This document shows, one piece after another, positions 14,838-22,789 of a DNA stretch of 64,000 bases. Below the pieces are notes generated by a model. The model was not told the DNA's origin. It made no database searches and was given only the letters and a program-made list of their open reading frames with translations. Position 1 is the first letter of the stretch, and each line of letters opens with the position of its first letter. A program made the position numbers and the translations under genes. The DNA lies in assembly GCA_002841695.1 (NCBI GenBank), contig PHAN01000008.1, forward strand, positions 1-64,000, written 5' to 3'. The DNA comes from Elusimicrobia bacterium HGW-Elusimicrobia-1 (lineage in GTDB: Bacteria; Elusimicrobiota; Endomicrobiia; PHAN01).

Positions 14838-16006
14838 GCAATTCTTGCGCGGAAAGAAACATGAATATTTTCGAGCGATACCTCACGCTCTGGGTGGCTT
14901 TATGCATAGCCGGCGGCATACTTCTTGGACGGTTTGCGCCCGGCGCGGCCAAATATCTCGACGGCCTGGCGATTTATGCCGGCGAAGCCCCCGTCGTTTC
15001 CATACCGATAGCGGTCTGTCTTTTCTTTATGATGTATCCTATAATGGTCAAGATAGATTTCGCCAAAGTCGTAGCGGCCGGAAAATCTCCCAAGCCCGCG
15101 GGCTTGACGCTTTTCGTCAACTGGGCGATAAAACCGTTCACGATGTATGCCATCTCTCTTCTTTTTCTGGGCGTTCTTTTCAAAAATTTCATAGGCGCCG
15201 ACGCCGTGGATTACGTCAAAATGCCGCTGGGTCTTGATTTGTCCGTCGGAGCGACCCACGGCGCGGGCATGGTCGTGCTGCGCGAAGGCATCAAAATGCT
15301 GGAAATCCCTTTGTGGCGAAGCTACCTGGCCGGTTGCATCCTTCTGGGCGCGGCTCCTTGCACCGCGATGGTGCTTGTGTGGGGATACATGGCAAAAGGC
15401 AACGACGGGCACACTCTGGTTATGGTCGCCATCAATTCTCTTTCTATGCTGGCGCTCTACGGCATACTCGGCGGGTTTCTGCTCGGAGCGGGACGTCTGC
15501 CGATTCCGTGGGAAGCGCTGGCTTTATCCATAGCTATTTACGTGGCGCTCCCTCTTGCAGCCGGGTATCTTTCCAGAAAACTCATAATTAAAACAAAAGG
15601 CGAGGGCTGGTTTAATAATAATTTCTTGCACCATCTTACGCCGGTATCCATCGTCGCGCTTCTTGTTACACTTGTACTTTTATTTTCTTTCAAGGGAGAC
15701 GTCATAACGTCGAGGCCGCTTACAATATTGTGGATCGCGGCGCCGCTTTTCATTCAGACGAATCTTATTTTCGCGCTGACTTACGCGGCGGCGAAATTTA
15801 TGAAACTGCGTTACGAAGACGCCGCGCCGTCGGCCCTTATCGGGGCATCCAACCATTTTGAGGTGGCCATAGCCACGGCTGTAATGCTTTTCGGATTATC
15901 GTCGGGCGCGGCGTTGGCCACGGTGGTGGGGGTGCTTATCGAAGTTCCCGTGATGCTTATGCTTGTGGGATTTTCAAAAAGAACGGCGGGTTGGTTTAAA
16001 CAATAA
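14834..16006 (+). CDS. arsB: ACR3-family arsenite efflux carrier
   Basis: An inner-membrane arsenite exporter of about 390 residues and ten membrane segments, of the ACR3 rather than the classical ArsB fold. Diagnostic parts are KIDFAKVV, the segment around [13 protein letters not shown], the conserved [18 protein letters not shown] with its functional Cys, and the late [23 protein letters not shown] 14834 is chosen because GGGAGAG precedes it; an upstream TTG at 14801 adds a poor extension. It follows arsC and completes the detoxification route arsenate to arsenite to efflux. The symbol arsB is often used for this gene, though acr3 describes the family better. Confidence 0.95.
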   Translation: MSNSCAERNMNIFERYLTLWVALCIAGGILLGRFAPGAAKYLDGLAIYAGEAPVVSIPIAVCLFFMMYPIMVKIDFAKVVAAGKSPKPAGLTLFVNWAIKPFTMYAISLLFLGVLFKNFIGADAVDYVKMPLGLDLSVGATHGAGMVVLREGIKMLEIPLWRSYLAGCILLGAAPCTAMVLVWGYMAKGNDGHTLVMVAINSLSMLALYGILGGFLLGAGRLPIPWEALALSIAIYVALPLAAGYLSRKLIIKTKGEGWFNNNFLHHLTPVSIVALLVTLVLLFSFKGDVITSRPLTILWIAAPLFIQTNLIFALTYAAAKFMKLRYEDAAPSALIGASNHFEVAIATAVMLFGLSSGAALATVVGVLIEVPVMLMLVGFSKRTAGWFKQ

Positions 16007-16042
16007 AAGTCAATAAAAACACGGACTATCGTCGGGAAATAC

Positions 16043-17140
16043 TCACCCGCGCAGAATATGCGCGGCGGTGGCCTTGAATGTCAGGTAAACTTTTGAGCCG
16101 GTTTTAAGTTTGAGCGATTCCACGGATTGTTTGGTTACCACGGTTTCAAAATTAACGCCCCCGACGGCGGCTTTCACGGAATAGACGGAACCCATCGGCT
16201 CGATTTTGCCGACAACCGCCTCAAAAGAGTTTCTGGCGCTTGAATCTATCGGCGCAAGCGACACGAATATGTCCTCGGCGCGGAGCACTAAATAAATCTT
16301 CCGCGTCGAACCTCCGACGGCGGCGGAATCCGAATCACAAAAGTTTCCCGGACCAGTTTCAATTTGCAATTCTCCGACCGAAAAAATATTTCTTCCGCCT
16401 TCGCTCGATAAAAACCCCTCAAAAACATTTTCCGCGAACGAGTATTCGGCGGCTTCCAAATTCCCGGGACGGCTGAAAAATGCGTCCGCATCCGCTCCCG
16501 CGTCGATACTGCCCTTGTTCATAAAAAAAATTGTTCCGCTTATTTTTCTGGCCTGCGCCATATTATGTGTCGTTACAATTACGGTTTTTCCTTTCAGGGC
16601 TATGTTTTGCATCATTCGTTCCGCCGCGGCCGCGCCTACGGGATCCAGATTGGCCGTCGGCTCGTCGAAGATATAACAGTCGGGGTCAAGTATGGCGGCC
16701 CTGGCCATAGACAGCCGCTGTTTCTCTCCGCCGGAAAGCGCTCCGGCGGGCAGTGTTGCCTTGCCTTCGAGACCGGCCATCGACAGAGCGGCGTCAATCC
16801 CGTCGCGCGACGGCTTTACGCCTCTGACCCTGAGGCCGTAAACCAGATTTTCTTCGACCGACGCTTTGAAAAATACGGGATTCTGAAAAGCGAATCCCAT
16901 ACGCCTTCGGACGGCAAGTTTCCGCGCGCGGCTCATCTTTGAAAGCGGTTTGTCGTCGTAAAAGATGTCGCCGCCGTCGATTTTTTCAAGCAGCGCCACG
17001 GCTTTAAGCAGCGATGTCTTACCGGCTCCGTTGGGCCCCATAAGAACGTTCATCGCGCCGCTTTCAAAGACCGCGGACGCTCCGTCGAGTATCTTTTTTG
17101 AAGAGGCGTGTTTTGTCGCGCCCTCGATTTTTATTTTCAT
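16043..17140 (-). CDS. tupC: Tungstate/molybdate ABC transporter ATPase
   Basis: Energy-supplying subunit of an oxyanion importer, 365 residues. Walker A is GPNGAGKTS (near residue 40), the signature is LSGGEKQRLSMARA and Walker B is CYIFDEPTANLD. The C-terminal 100 residues form a TOBE-like regulatory domain (LVLRAEDIFVS, VYSVKAAVGG), as in anion importers where it senses the substrate. Start at ATG 17140; earlier in-frame starts lie within the permease gene. It is the last gene of the minus-strand group tupA-porin-tupB-tupC. Confidence 0.85.
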   Translation of the reverse strand: MKIKIEGATKHASSKKILDGASAVFESGAMNVLMGPNGAGKTSLLKAVALLEKIDGGDIFYDDKPLSKMSRARKLAVRRRMGFAFQNPVFFKASVEENLVYGLRVRGVKPSRDGIDAALSMAGLEGKATLPAGALSGGEKQRLSMARAAILDPDCYIFDEPTANLDPVGAAAAERMMQNIALKGKTVIVTTHNMAQARKISGTIFFMNKGSIDAGADADAFFSRPGNLEAAEYSFAENVFEGFLSSEGGRNIFSVGELQIETGPGNFCDSDSAAVGGSTRKIYLVLRAEDIFVSLAPIDSSARNSFEAVVGKIEPMGSVYSVKAAVGGVNFETVVTKQSVESLKLKTGSKVYLTFKATAAHILRG

Positions 17141-17144
17141 CGGT

Positions 17145-17831
17145 TCACTTTCCCTGAGCCAGTTGCAGCAGGGCATTCGCGGACATAGCCACGAGTATGA
17201 GAATAAACCCGAGCGCCAGCCCCGTCTCAAAATTGCCTTTCATCGTCTCAAGGGCTATGGCCGTAGTCAGAACTCTTGTCTCGCCCCTGATGTTTCCGCC
17301 GAGCATCATCGTCATTCCCGTTTCTCCGATGACGCGGGCGAAACCCATTATGACCGCGCTCGCAAAAGCGAAACGCCCCTCTTTTACGACCGCAAGAGCC
17401 GTCTGTAAACGGTCCGCGCCCATTGCGCGGGCAAGTTCGGAAGTTTCCCGCGCAATGTTTTTAAGCGCCGAGACGGTAAGCGTAAGTATTATAGGAAATG
17501 CCAGAACCGCCTGGGCGGCGGCCATAGCGTAAGGCGTGTAAAGCATCCCCAGAAATCCCATCGGCCCCCGACGACTTATGAGCCCGTAAACGAACAGACC
17601 CACGGCCACGGCCGGCACCGCCAGCCACGCGTTGAGCGCGCCGACGAGAAATCTTCTTCCGCGAAAGTCGCGCAGCGCAACCGCCACGCCGGCGGGGATG
17701 GCCGCGATGGCGGCGATAGCCGTCGCCGAGGCCGAAACGACCACCGACAAAAGCGCGATCTCGACTATTTCCCTTTGAGGGGGAAACAGCATCGAGACCG
17801 CGCGGCTGAGGCCTTCAAAAATATACTCCAT
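17145..17831 (-). CDS. tupB: Tungstate-type ABC transporter permease
   Basis: A 228-residue permease with about five to six hydrophobic segments and the EAA loop (SELARAMGADRLQTALAVV) that contacts the ATPase. The sequence GFARVIGETGMTMMLGGNI and TRVLTTAIALET is typical of TupB/WtpB-like proteins that import tungstate. Its ATG overlaps the stop of the porin gene by one base, and it ends 4 bases before the ATPase, so the genes are tightly coupled. Assignment to tungstate rests on the neighbouring TupA-type binding protein. Confidence 0.88.
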   Translation of the reverse strand: MEYIFEGLSRAVSMLFPPQREIVEIALLSVVVSASATAIAAIAAIPAGVAVALRDFRGRRFLVGALNAWLAVPAVAVGLFVYGLISRRGPMGFLGMLYTPYAMAAAQAVLAFPIILTLTVSALKNIARETSELARAMGADRLQTALAVVKEGRFAFASAVIMGFARVIGETGMTMMLGGNIRGETRVLTTAIALETMKGNFETGLALGFILILVAMSANALLQLAQGK

Positions 17832-18829
17832 TAAAACTTAACCTGGAACTGCCACGTCAACAGATCGTTCGCTACCGACGGAGTTTCGGCTGCCACCTCG
17901 TAATTTATACGGAAAGAAAAGAAATCATCGTATTGAATAAGAGCGCCAATGGTAGTCCTTGATATTTCGTCGTCGGCAACAGCGGAGTTTGCGTCGTAAT
18001 GGTCTTGCCGAGCCAGCAGAAGAGCGTAGGGGTAAGTCCACTTTGAAACCGGGAAAACATAATAACCCGCGGTGAAATAATAGCCGCTTTTGTCGGTCGC
18101 GCCGTCGCTGCCCGATATCTGCTCTGCTTTTACCAGAACCGGAGGCCCCGCCTTGCGATTTTCATACGCGACTTCCACTCCGCGACGGTTTTTTGTAACT
18201 TTGGCGGCGCCTGTTTTTCCGTCGTAGAGCGAACCGCCGATGCTAAGACCTTCAGCGGGCGACACTATCAGCCGGGCAATGCCCGCGCCGTAGTTGTTCT
18301 GCGCGGAAGCATTTGGTCCCGCGCCGTTATAACCGCCTATGGCCACAAACGGCTTGAGCGGAGTATTTTTGAAATTTTTGGACAACTCCGCGCCGATTTC
18401 TCTGGTCGGATAAACTAAATCCGTAACTACGTAGGACTTATTTATCAACTCCAAATCGGCGTCGGCCGTGACCTGTTCTTTCGAGAAATTATATTTGAAC
18501 TGTCCCATTTTGACATCAAACCAGTCGAAGTAGTTTATGCGGAAGAACGAGTCGAGCAATTTCAGCGTTCCCGCGGTGGAATCCATAGAAAAAGCGTAGG
18601 ACACGTCGTCGGAAACCGAGGCCTTTATCTCTATGCGGGCGTTCGGCACGGAAAATGTGGGCGTGCTCGTGTCGCTCAGCGCCCAGTCCGCGCGCACGCG
18701 GGCGAATCCGCCGATTTTTACTTTGGGATAAACCGTCGCCGTGCCCTCGGCTGCCGGCGCAACGGCCGCGCACACCGCCATTATGCAACCCGCCGCGAAT
18801 ATCGCGGCGCTTCTCGTAAATATTTTCAT
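17831..18829 (-). CDS. Porin-like outer-membrane protein in the tungstate operon
   Basis: A 332-residue protein with a clear signal peptide (MKIFTRSAAIFAAGCIMAV, cleavage near AEG) and many alternating amphipathic strands (KIGGFARVRADWALSD, SYAFSMDSTAGTLKLLD, VKMGQFKYNFSKEQ) ending with the terminal phenylalanine motif LTWQFQVKF of outer-membrane barrels. It resembles phosphate-selective porin O/P-type proteins. Start at ATG 18829; the ribosome site GGAGGC lies just upstream. Its place between the binding-protein gene and the permease suggests that it admits oxyanions through the outer membrane for this transporter, which is unusual and inferred. Confidence 0.82.
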   Translation of the reverse strand: MKIFTRSAAIFAAGCIMAVCAAVAPAAEGTATVYPKVKIGGFARVRADWALSDTSTPTFSVPNARIEIKASVSDDVSYAFSMDSTAGTLKLLDSFFRINYFDWFDVKMGQFKYNFSKEQVTADADLELINKSYVVTDLVYPTREIGAELSKNFKNTPLKPFVAIGGYNGAGPNASAQNNYGAGIARLIVSPAEGLSIGGSLYDGKTGAAKVTKNRRGVEVAYENRKAGPPVLVKAEQISGSDGATDKSGYYFTAGYYVFPVSKWTYPYALLLARQDHYDANSAVADDEISRTTIGALIQYDDFFSFRINYEVAAETPSVANDLLTWQFQVKF

Positions 18830-18900
18830 ACTGCCTCCTGAATTATGTTGTCGATTCTTTTCGTCGATACCGCCAAAAAACACGGCACATTTCGATTATA

Positions 18901-19749
18901 TTATTTTTTCGCGTCGGGGAAAAACAACGGCCCGCCGTATTTTTCCACCCCGTAATTCTTTATAATATTCTGCCCTTCCTTGCCCGTGATAAAAGAAATG
19001 AACCGCTCCGCGAGCGCGCGGTTTACGTGCGGATATTTCTTGTCGGAAACGGCTATTACCGAGTAAGGATTGAGCAGCAAAGCAGACCCCTCGGATATTA
19101 CGGAAAGGTTGACAAGCTCCTTCTTGTGCGCCAGCCATGTGGCTCTGTCGGTAAGAGTGTAAGCGGGTTTTTCCTCGGCGATTCTCAGAGTAACCTCCAT
19201 ACCGCTTCCGCTTTCCATATATACCTCGGCAGGAGGTTCGACGGCGGCGGCTTTCCATAGCGCGCGCTCTTTTTTGTGAGTGCCCGAGTCGTCGCCACGG
19301 GAAACGAACGCCGCGTTTTTCTGCGCGAAGGCGCGCAACGCTTCCGCGACATCAAGTCCCTCGGCTCCGGCGGGATCGTCCGACGGACCGACTATAATGA
19401 AATCGTTGTACATTACGTCGTAACGTTTCGGGCCGAAGCCGTCGGCCACGAACTTTTCCTCGGACGCGCGGTCGTGCACCAGCAATACATCGGCGTTGCC
19501 GTCGCGGGCAAGGCGTATCGCCTGACCGCTTCCGACGGCAATGACCTTGACTTTGCATCCGTATTTCTTCTCGAAAGGGGGGATAAGCGCGTCGAAAAGA
19601 CCCGAATCCATCGTCGATGTGGTCGACGCCAGCGTCAACTTTTTTGACTCCCCCGCCTTGGCCGCGGAATTGATCGCGGATGCCGAAAACAAAAAAAATC
19701 CAACTGCCCATAAAGCGGACAATCGGCGCAACGAATAACGACTCTTCAT
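18901..19749 (-). CDS. tupA: Tungstate-binding protein
   Basis: Periplasmic binding protein of about 282 residues with a signal peptide (SRYSLRRLSALWAVGFFLFS). The segment LASTTSTMDSGLFDALIPPF carries the TTST motif of TupA proteins, and ADVLLVHDRASEEKFVADG and FVSRGDDSGTHKKE are strongly typical. The family binds tungstate with high affinity, sometimes also molybdate. ATG 19749 is chosen because GGAAAGGAG lies immediately upstream; an ATG at 19767 precedes that site. First gene of the minus-strand operon, divergent from the molybdate-type operon. Confidence 0.92.
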   Translation of the reverse strand: MKSRYSLRRLSALWAVGFFLFSASAINSAAKAGESKKLTLASTTSTMDSGLFDALIPPFEKKYGCKVKVIAVGSGQAIRLARDGNADVLLVHDRASEEKFVADGFGPKRYDVMYNDFIIVGPSDDPAGAEGLDVAEALRAFAQKNAAFVSRGDDSGTHKKERALWKAAAVEPPAEVYMESGSGMEVTLRIAEEKPAYTLTDRATWLAHKKELVNLSVISEGSALLLNPYSVIAVSDKKYPHVNRALAERFISFITGKEGQNIIKNYGVEKYGGPLFFPDAKK

Positions 19750-19901
19750 AACTTCTCCTTTCCTCAATGGGAAGCATCGTCCGTTTCCGGGCGCGCTCTG
19801 TCGGTCCGGTTTCCATATTCGACGGACGTTCGATTTATTCGGCGAACGTCTTACATAATCGAGTTTAGGAAAAAGGACTCGGAGTGTGCGCGTGTATTAT
19901 A
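19750..19901 (-). promoter_or_regulatory. Leader of the tupA operon, possible Moco/Tuco-like RNA
   Basis: On the minus strand a perfect -10 box TATAAT (19901-19896) would start an RNA near 19889, giving a leader of about 140 bases. The leader begins ACACTCCGAG, holds a perfect 8-base hairpin GACGTTCG/CGAACGTC (19825-19850), a CCG-GAAA-CGG tetraloop hairpin (19781-19790) and then GATGCTTCCC just before a TTCC/GGAA pairing that could cover the ribosome site. These pieces recall the Moco/Tuco riboswitch class from memory, and the operon is a tungstate importer, but I have not matched it to the model. No good -35 box is seen. Confidence 0.35.
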
Positions 19902-19956
19902 CAAAAAAGTGTCAAATTTATGTAGAATATGCGAAAATCATTTTTGGGAGGATGAC

Positions 19957-20856
19957 ATGAAGATTATCCGCACAGGACTTAAAACATTTGCGCTTTCGGC
20001 CTCAATGTTTTTTATGACAACCGTTTCGTCGACGGCCGATATGACGGCCGCTGCGGAGAAAACGAAGGAATTATTTTTCTTTTGCGGCTCGGCCGTCAAA
20101 GTGCCGATGGACGAAATAATATCCGCGTACGAAAAATCCTCGGGCGTCAAAATAAACGTCATATACGGCGGCTCCGGCACGCTGCTTTCGCAGATGGAAC
20201 TCTCCCGCCGCGGCGACGTCTATCTGTGCGGCTCGCCCGACTACATTGAAATAGGCGAGCGCAAAAAACTGCTCGTCCCGGACACCGACAAAAAAATCGC
20301 TTATCTGGTTCCCGCCATAATAGTGCCGAAAGGCAACCCGAAAAATATCCGGACTCTCGACGATCTCGCGCGCAAAGGCGTGCGGGTCGGCATTGGAAAT
20401 CCCGAGACGGTTTGTCTGGGACTTTACAGCGTGGAACTTCTGCAATACAACAAACTGCTTGAAAAAGTTCTTCCGAACGTTGTCGTCTACGCCAAGTCGT
20501 GCGAAGACACCGCCACTCTGGCCGTGCTCGGAAAAGTCGACGCCATAATCGGCTGGGACGTCTTTGAATCGTGGAATCCGACGGAAGTCGAGTGGGTAAA
20601 GCTCGACGGTAAACGCATACCTCGGCTGGCCTACGCGCCCGTGGCGCTGACGGTCTTCGCGCGCGACCGCGCGGCATCCTCGCATTTTATCGACTATCTT
20701 TTTTCCGGCGACGCCGCGGAAATATGGCGCAAGTGGGGATATATATCCGACGAGGCCGAGGCGCGCAAACACGCGCCGGCGGCGGCCATCGGCGGAGAAT
20801 ACAAGATTCCCGAAAATTACTACAAAACACTTAAAAAAATCAGGGGCATCAGATAA
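19957..20856 (+). CDS. modA: Molybdate/oxyanion ABC transporter binding protein
   Basis: Periplasmic binding protein of 299 residues with a signal peptide (TGLKTFALSASMFFMTT). The mature part begins with FFCGSAVKVPMDEIISAYEK and continues NVIYGGSGTLLSQMELSRRGDVYL, typical of the ModA/WtpA group, which binds molybdate and tungstate. ATG 19957 follows GGGAGGA; the upstream in-frame ATG at 19909 lies before that site. It leads a plus-strand operon with permease and ATPase 3 and 3 bases downstream. Specificity (Mo, W or another anion) cannot be fixed from sequence. Confidence 0.88.
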   Translation: MKIIRTGLKTFALSASMFFMTTVSSTADMTAAAEKTKELFFFCGSAVKVPMDEIISAYEKSSGVKINVIYGGSGTLLSQMELSRRGDVYLCGSPDYIEIGERKKLLVPDTDKKIAYLVPAIIVPKGNPKNIRTLDDLARKGVRVGIGNPETVCLGLYSVELLQYNKLLEKVLPNVVVYAKSCEDTATLAVLGKVDAIIGWDVFESWNPTEVEWVKLDGKRIPRLAYAPVALTVFARDRAASSHFIDYLFSGDAAEIWRKWGYISDEAEARKHAPAAAIGGEYKIPENYYKTLKKIRGIR

Positions 20857-20859
20857 TAG

Positions 20860-21648
20860 ATGAAGAAAAACGTTTTACCGGCGATAGGTTATCTCGCGCT
20901 TGGCGCGGCGGCGGCGTTTTTCGCGGTCGCACTGGCCGGACTCTTCTGGAAAATGGCCGAAACCGCCCCGCAAAGGTCTTTCTCTGCGGAGCGCGCGTGG
21001 TTCGCCGTGCGGCTGTCCCTGTCGAGCGCGACAATATCGACCGCCCTCGCGATGGCCTTCGCGCTTCCGGCCGGCTATGTTCTGTCCCGACGGAATTTCG
21101 CCGGCAAGAGCGTGCTGGAAGCGGCTCTTCTTCTGCCCATGGTGATTTCGCCGGTGGCGCTGGGCGCGCTGCTTTTGATTTTCTTCGATACGCCGACCGG
21201 ACGTTTCATCGAAAAGGTGACCGGTCCCGTGGTTTTTGAGACGCGCGGCATAGTCGCCGCCCAGTTCGTCGTCATAGCCGGACTTGCCGTTACCCTGGCT
21301 AAAACCGTTTTCGACTACGTCGGCCGCGACTACGAAGACACCGCCAGAGCTCTCGGCTGCGGGGAAACCGAAACATTTTTCAGAGTCACGCTTCCCATCG
21401 CTTCCCGCGGACTCGCCGCATCGGCGATTCTGGTGTGGGCGCGGGCGCTCGGAGAGTTCGGCGCTTCCGTCACACTTGCCGGAGCCACCACTTACAAAAC
21501 CGAAACGCTGCCCGTGGCTATTTATCTTGCTCTGGCCTCCGCCGACGTGTATCACACCGGAGTGCTTATCATTCTTTCTTTCGCCATGGCTCTGGCGGTT
21601 CTTTTTATTTTGAAAAAAGCGGCGTCGTCGCAAGGCGGACATTATTGA
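20860..21648 (+). CDS. modB: Molybdate-type ABC transporter permease
   Basis: Inner-membrane permease of 262 residues with about six hydrophobic segments. The region AFALPAGYVLSRRNFAGKSV, the segment LLLPMVISPVALGALLL and the EAA loop YEDTARALGCGETETFFRV are characteristic of ModB/CysU-type anion permeases, and the following RALGEFGASVTLAG is a strong family mark. It sits 3 bases after modA and 3 bases before the ATPase gene. Confidence 0.9.
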   Translation: MKKNVLPAIGYLALGAAAAFFAVALAGLFWKMAETAPQRSFSAERAWFAVRLSLSSATISTALAMAFALPAGYVLSRRNFAGKSVLEAALLLPMVISPVALGALLLIFFDTPTGRFIEKVTGPVVFETRGIVAAQFVVIAGLAVTLAKTVFDYVGRDYEDTARALGCGETETFFRVTLPIASRGLAASAILVWARALGEFGASVTLAGATTYKTETLPVAIYLALASADVYHTGVLIILSFAMALAVLFILKKAASSQGGHY

Positions 21649-21651
21649 TAT

Positions 21652-22746
21652 ATGCTTGAACTTAAAAATATAAATTACCGGACGGGCGGCTTCGCCCTCG
21701 ACGACATTTCGCTTGCCGCGTCCCGAAAGGAATATTTCGTTCTGCTCGGACCGACGGGCAGCGGAAAAACCCTGATACTTAAAACTATCGCGGGATTGAT
21801 TCCGCCAATGTCGGGGAATATTATTTTCGACGGAAACGACATAACGCGCGTGCCTCCCGAGGATCGCGGCTTCGGATACGTCGCGCAGGATTACCGGCTG
21901 TTTCCGCATCTGGGCGTTTCGGACAACATTCTCTTTTCGCCCGAAGCAAGAAATCTTTCCGCCGCCAGCCGCAAAAAACTTCTCGACGGCCTGACCGCCT
22001 CGCTGGAGATATCCGACCTGCTCGAAAGGAGTGTCCGCAACCTTTCGGGCGGCGAGCGCCAGCGCGTGGCTCTGGCGCGGACTCTGGCATCCAAGCCGCG
22101 ACTCGTTCTGCTCGACGAACCGTTTTCCGCCATCGACGAGGGCCTCAAAAAACTTCTGTGGTTTGAAATAAAAAACATACTGGCGACCGCTGCGGCGCCG
22201 GTGGTGCACGTAACCCACGACATCGAAGAAGCGGTCACTCTGGCCGACAAAATCGCCGTAATCATCGACGGCAAAATATGCCAGAGCGGAACGCCCGACG
22301 ATATACTGCTGCGTCCCGCGTCCGAAAGAATAGCCCGCTATCTGGGGATAACGAACATCTACCCGGGCCGCGTAATATCTTCGGGCGACGGCCTTTGCGC
22401 GGTGGACTGCTCCGGATTACAAATTGCGGCCCCCGCGCCCGATATCGCGCCGGCCGACGGCTCGGCCGTTTCCGTCTGCGTCCGCCCGCAAAGCGTAAAA
22501 ATCATCCGGGACGGCGAAAGCGTCCGCGACGAACTCAGAGAAAATCTTTTCGACGGCGAAGTCGTTAAAACTTATTTTTTCTCGGATACGGCCGGTGTAT
22601 TTATCCGCTGCGGACGTCTTGTATTTGAGGCGAGATTCCCGCACGCGGTTTATCACAGAAACAAGCTCTCCATCGGGAAAAACGTCCGTATCGCGTTGTG
22701 GCGGCCGGATGTGATGATATATAAACCCGATTTTTTGCTAAAATAA
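21652..22746 (+). CDS. modC: Molybdate-type ABC transporter ATPase
   Basis: ATPase subunit of 364 residues with Walker A GPTGSGKTL, the Q-loop region FGYVAQDYRLFPHLGV, signature LSGGERQRVALART, Walker B LVLLDEPFSAID and the H-loop HVTHDIEEA. The C-terminal domain (VCVRPQSVKIIRDG, VFIRCGRLVFEARFP) is TOBE-like, common in ModC/WtpC. It is the last gene of the modABC operon; the gap to dnaE is only 43 bases, so some readthrough into dnaE is possible. Confidence 0.9.
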   Translation: MLELKNINYRTGGFALDDISLAASRKEYFVLLGPTGSGKTLILKTIAGLIPPMSGNIIFDGNDITRVPPEDRGFGYVAQDYRLFPHLGVSDNILFSPEARNLSAASRKKLLDGLTASLEISDLLERSVRNLSGGERQRVALARTLASKPRLVLLDEPFSAIDEGLKKLLWFEIKNILATAAAPVVHVTHDIEEAVTLADKIAVIIDGKICQSGTPDDILLRPASERIARYLGITNIYPGRVISSGDGLCAVDCSGLQIAAPAPDIAPADGSAVSVCVRPQSVKIIRDGESVRDELRENLFDGEVVKTYFFSDTAGVFIRCGRLVFEARFPHAVYHRNKLSIGKNVRIALWRPDVMIYKPDFLLK

Positions 22747-22789
22747 CCCCGCCTTAAACGTTAAAACGCATTTATCGCCGCCCCAACCA

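Noticed and set aside
19896-19915. Perfect TTGACA and TATAAT boxes on the minus strand before tupA
   Set aside because: They are only 8 bases apart, too close for one sigma70 promoter; only the -10 box is kept as plausible.
20875-22218. 447-codon minus-strand frame over modB/modC
   Set aside because: Antisense shadow of two clear transporter genes; no motifs, and its start has no ribosome site.
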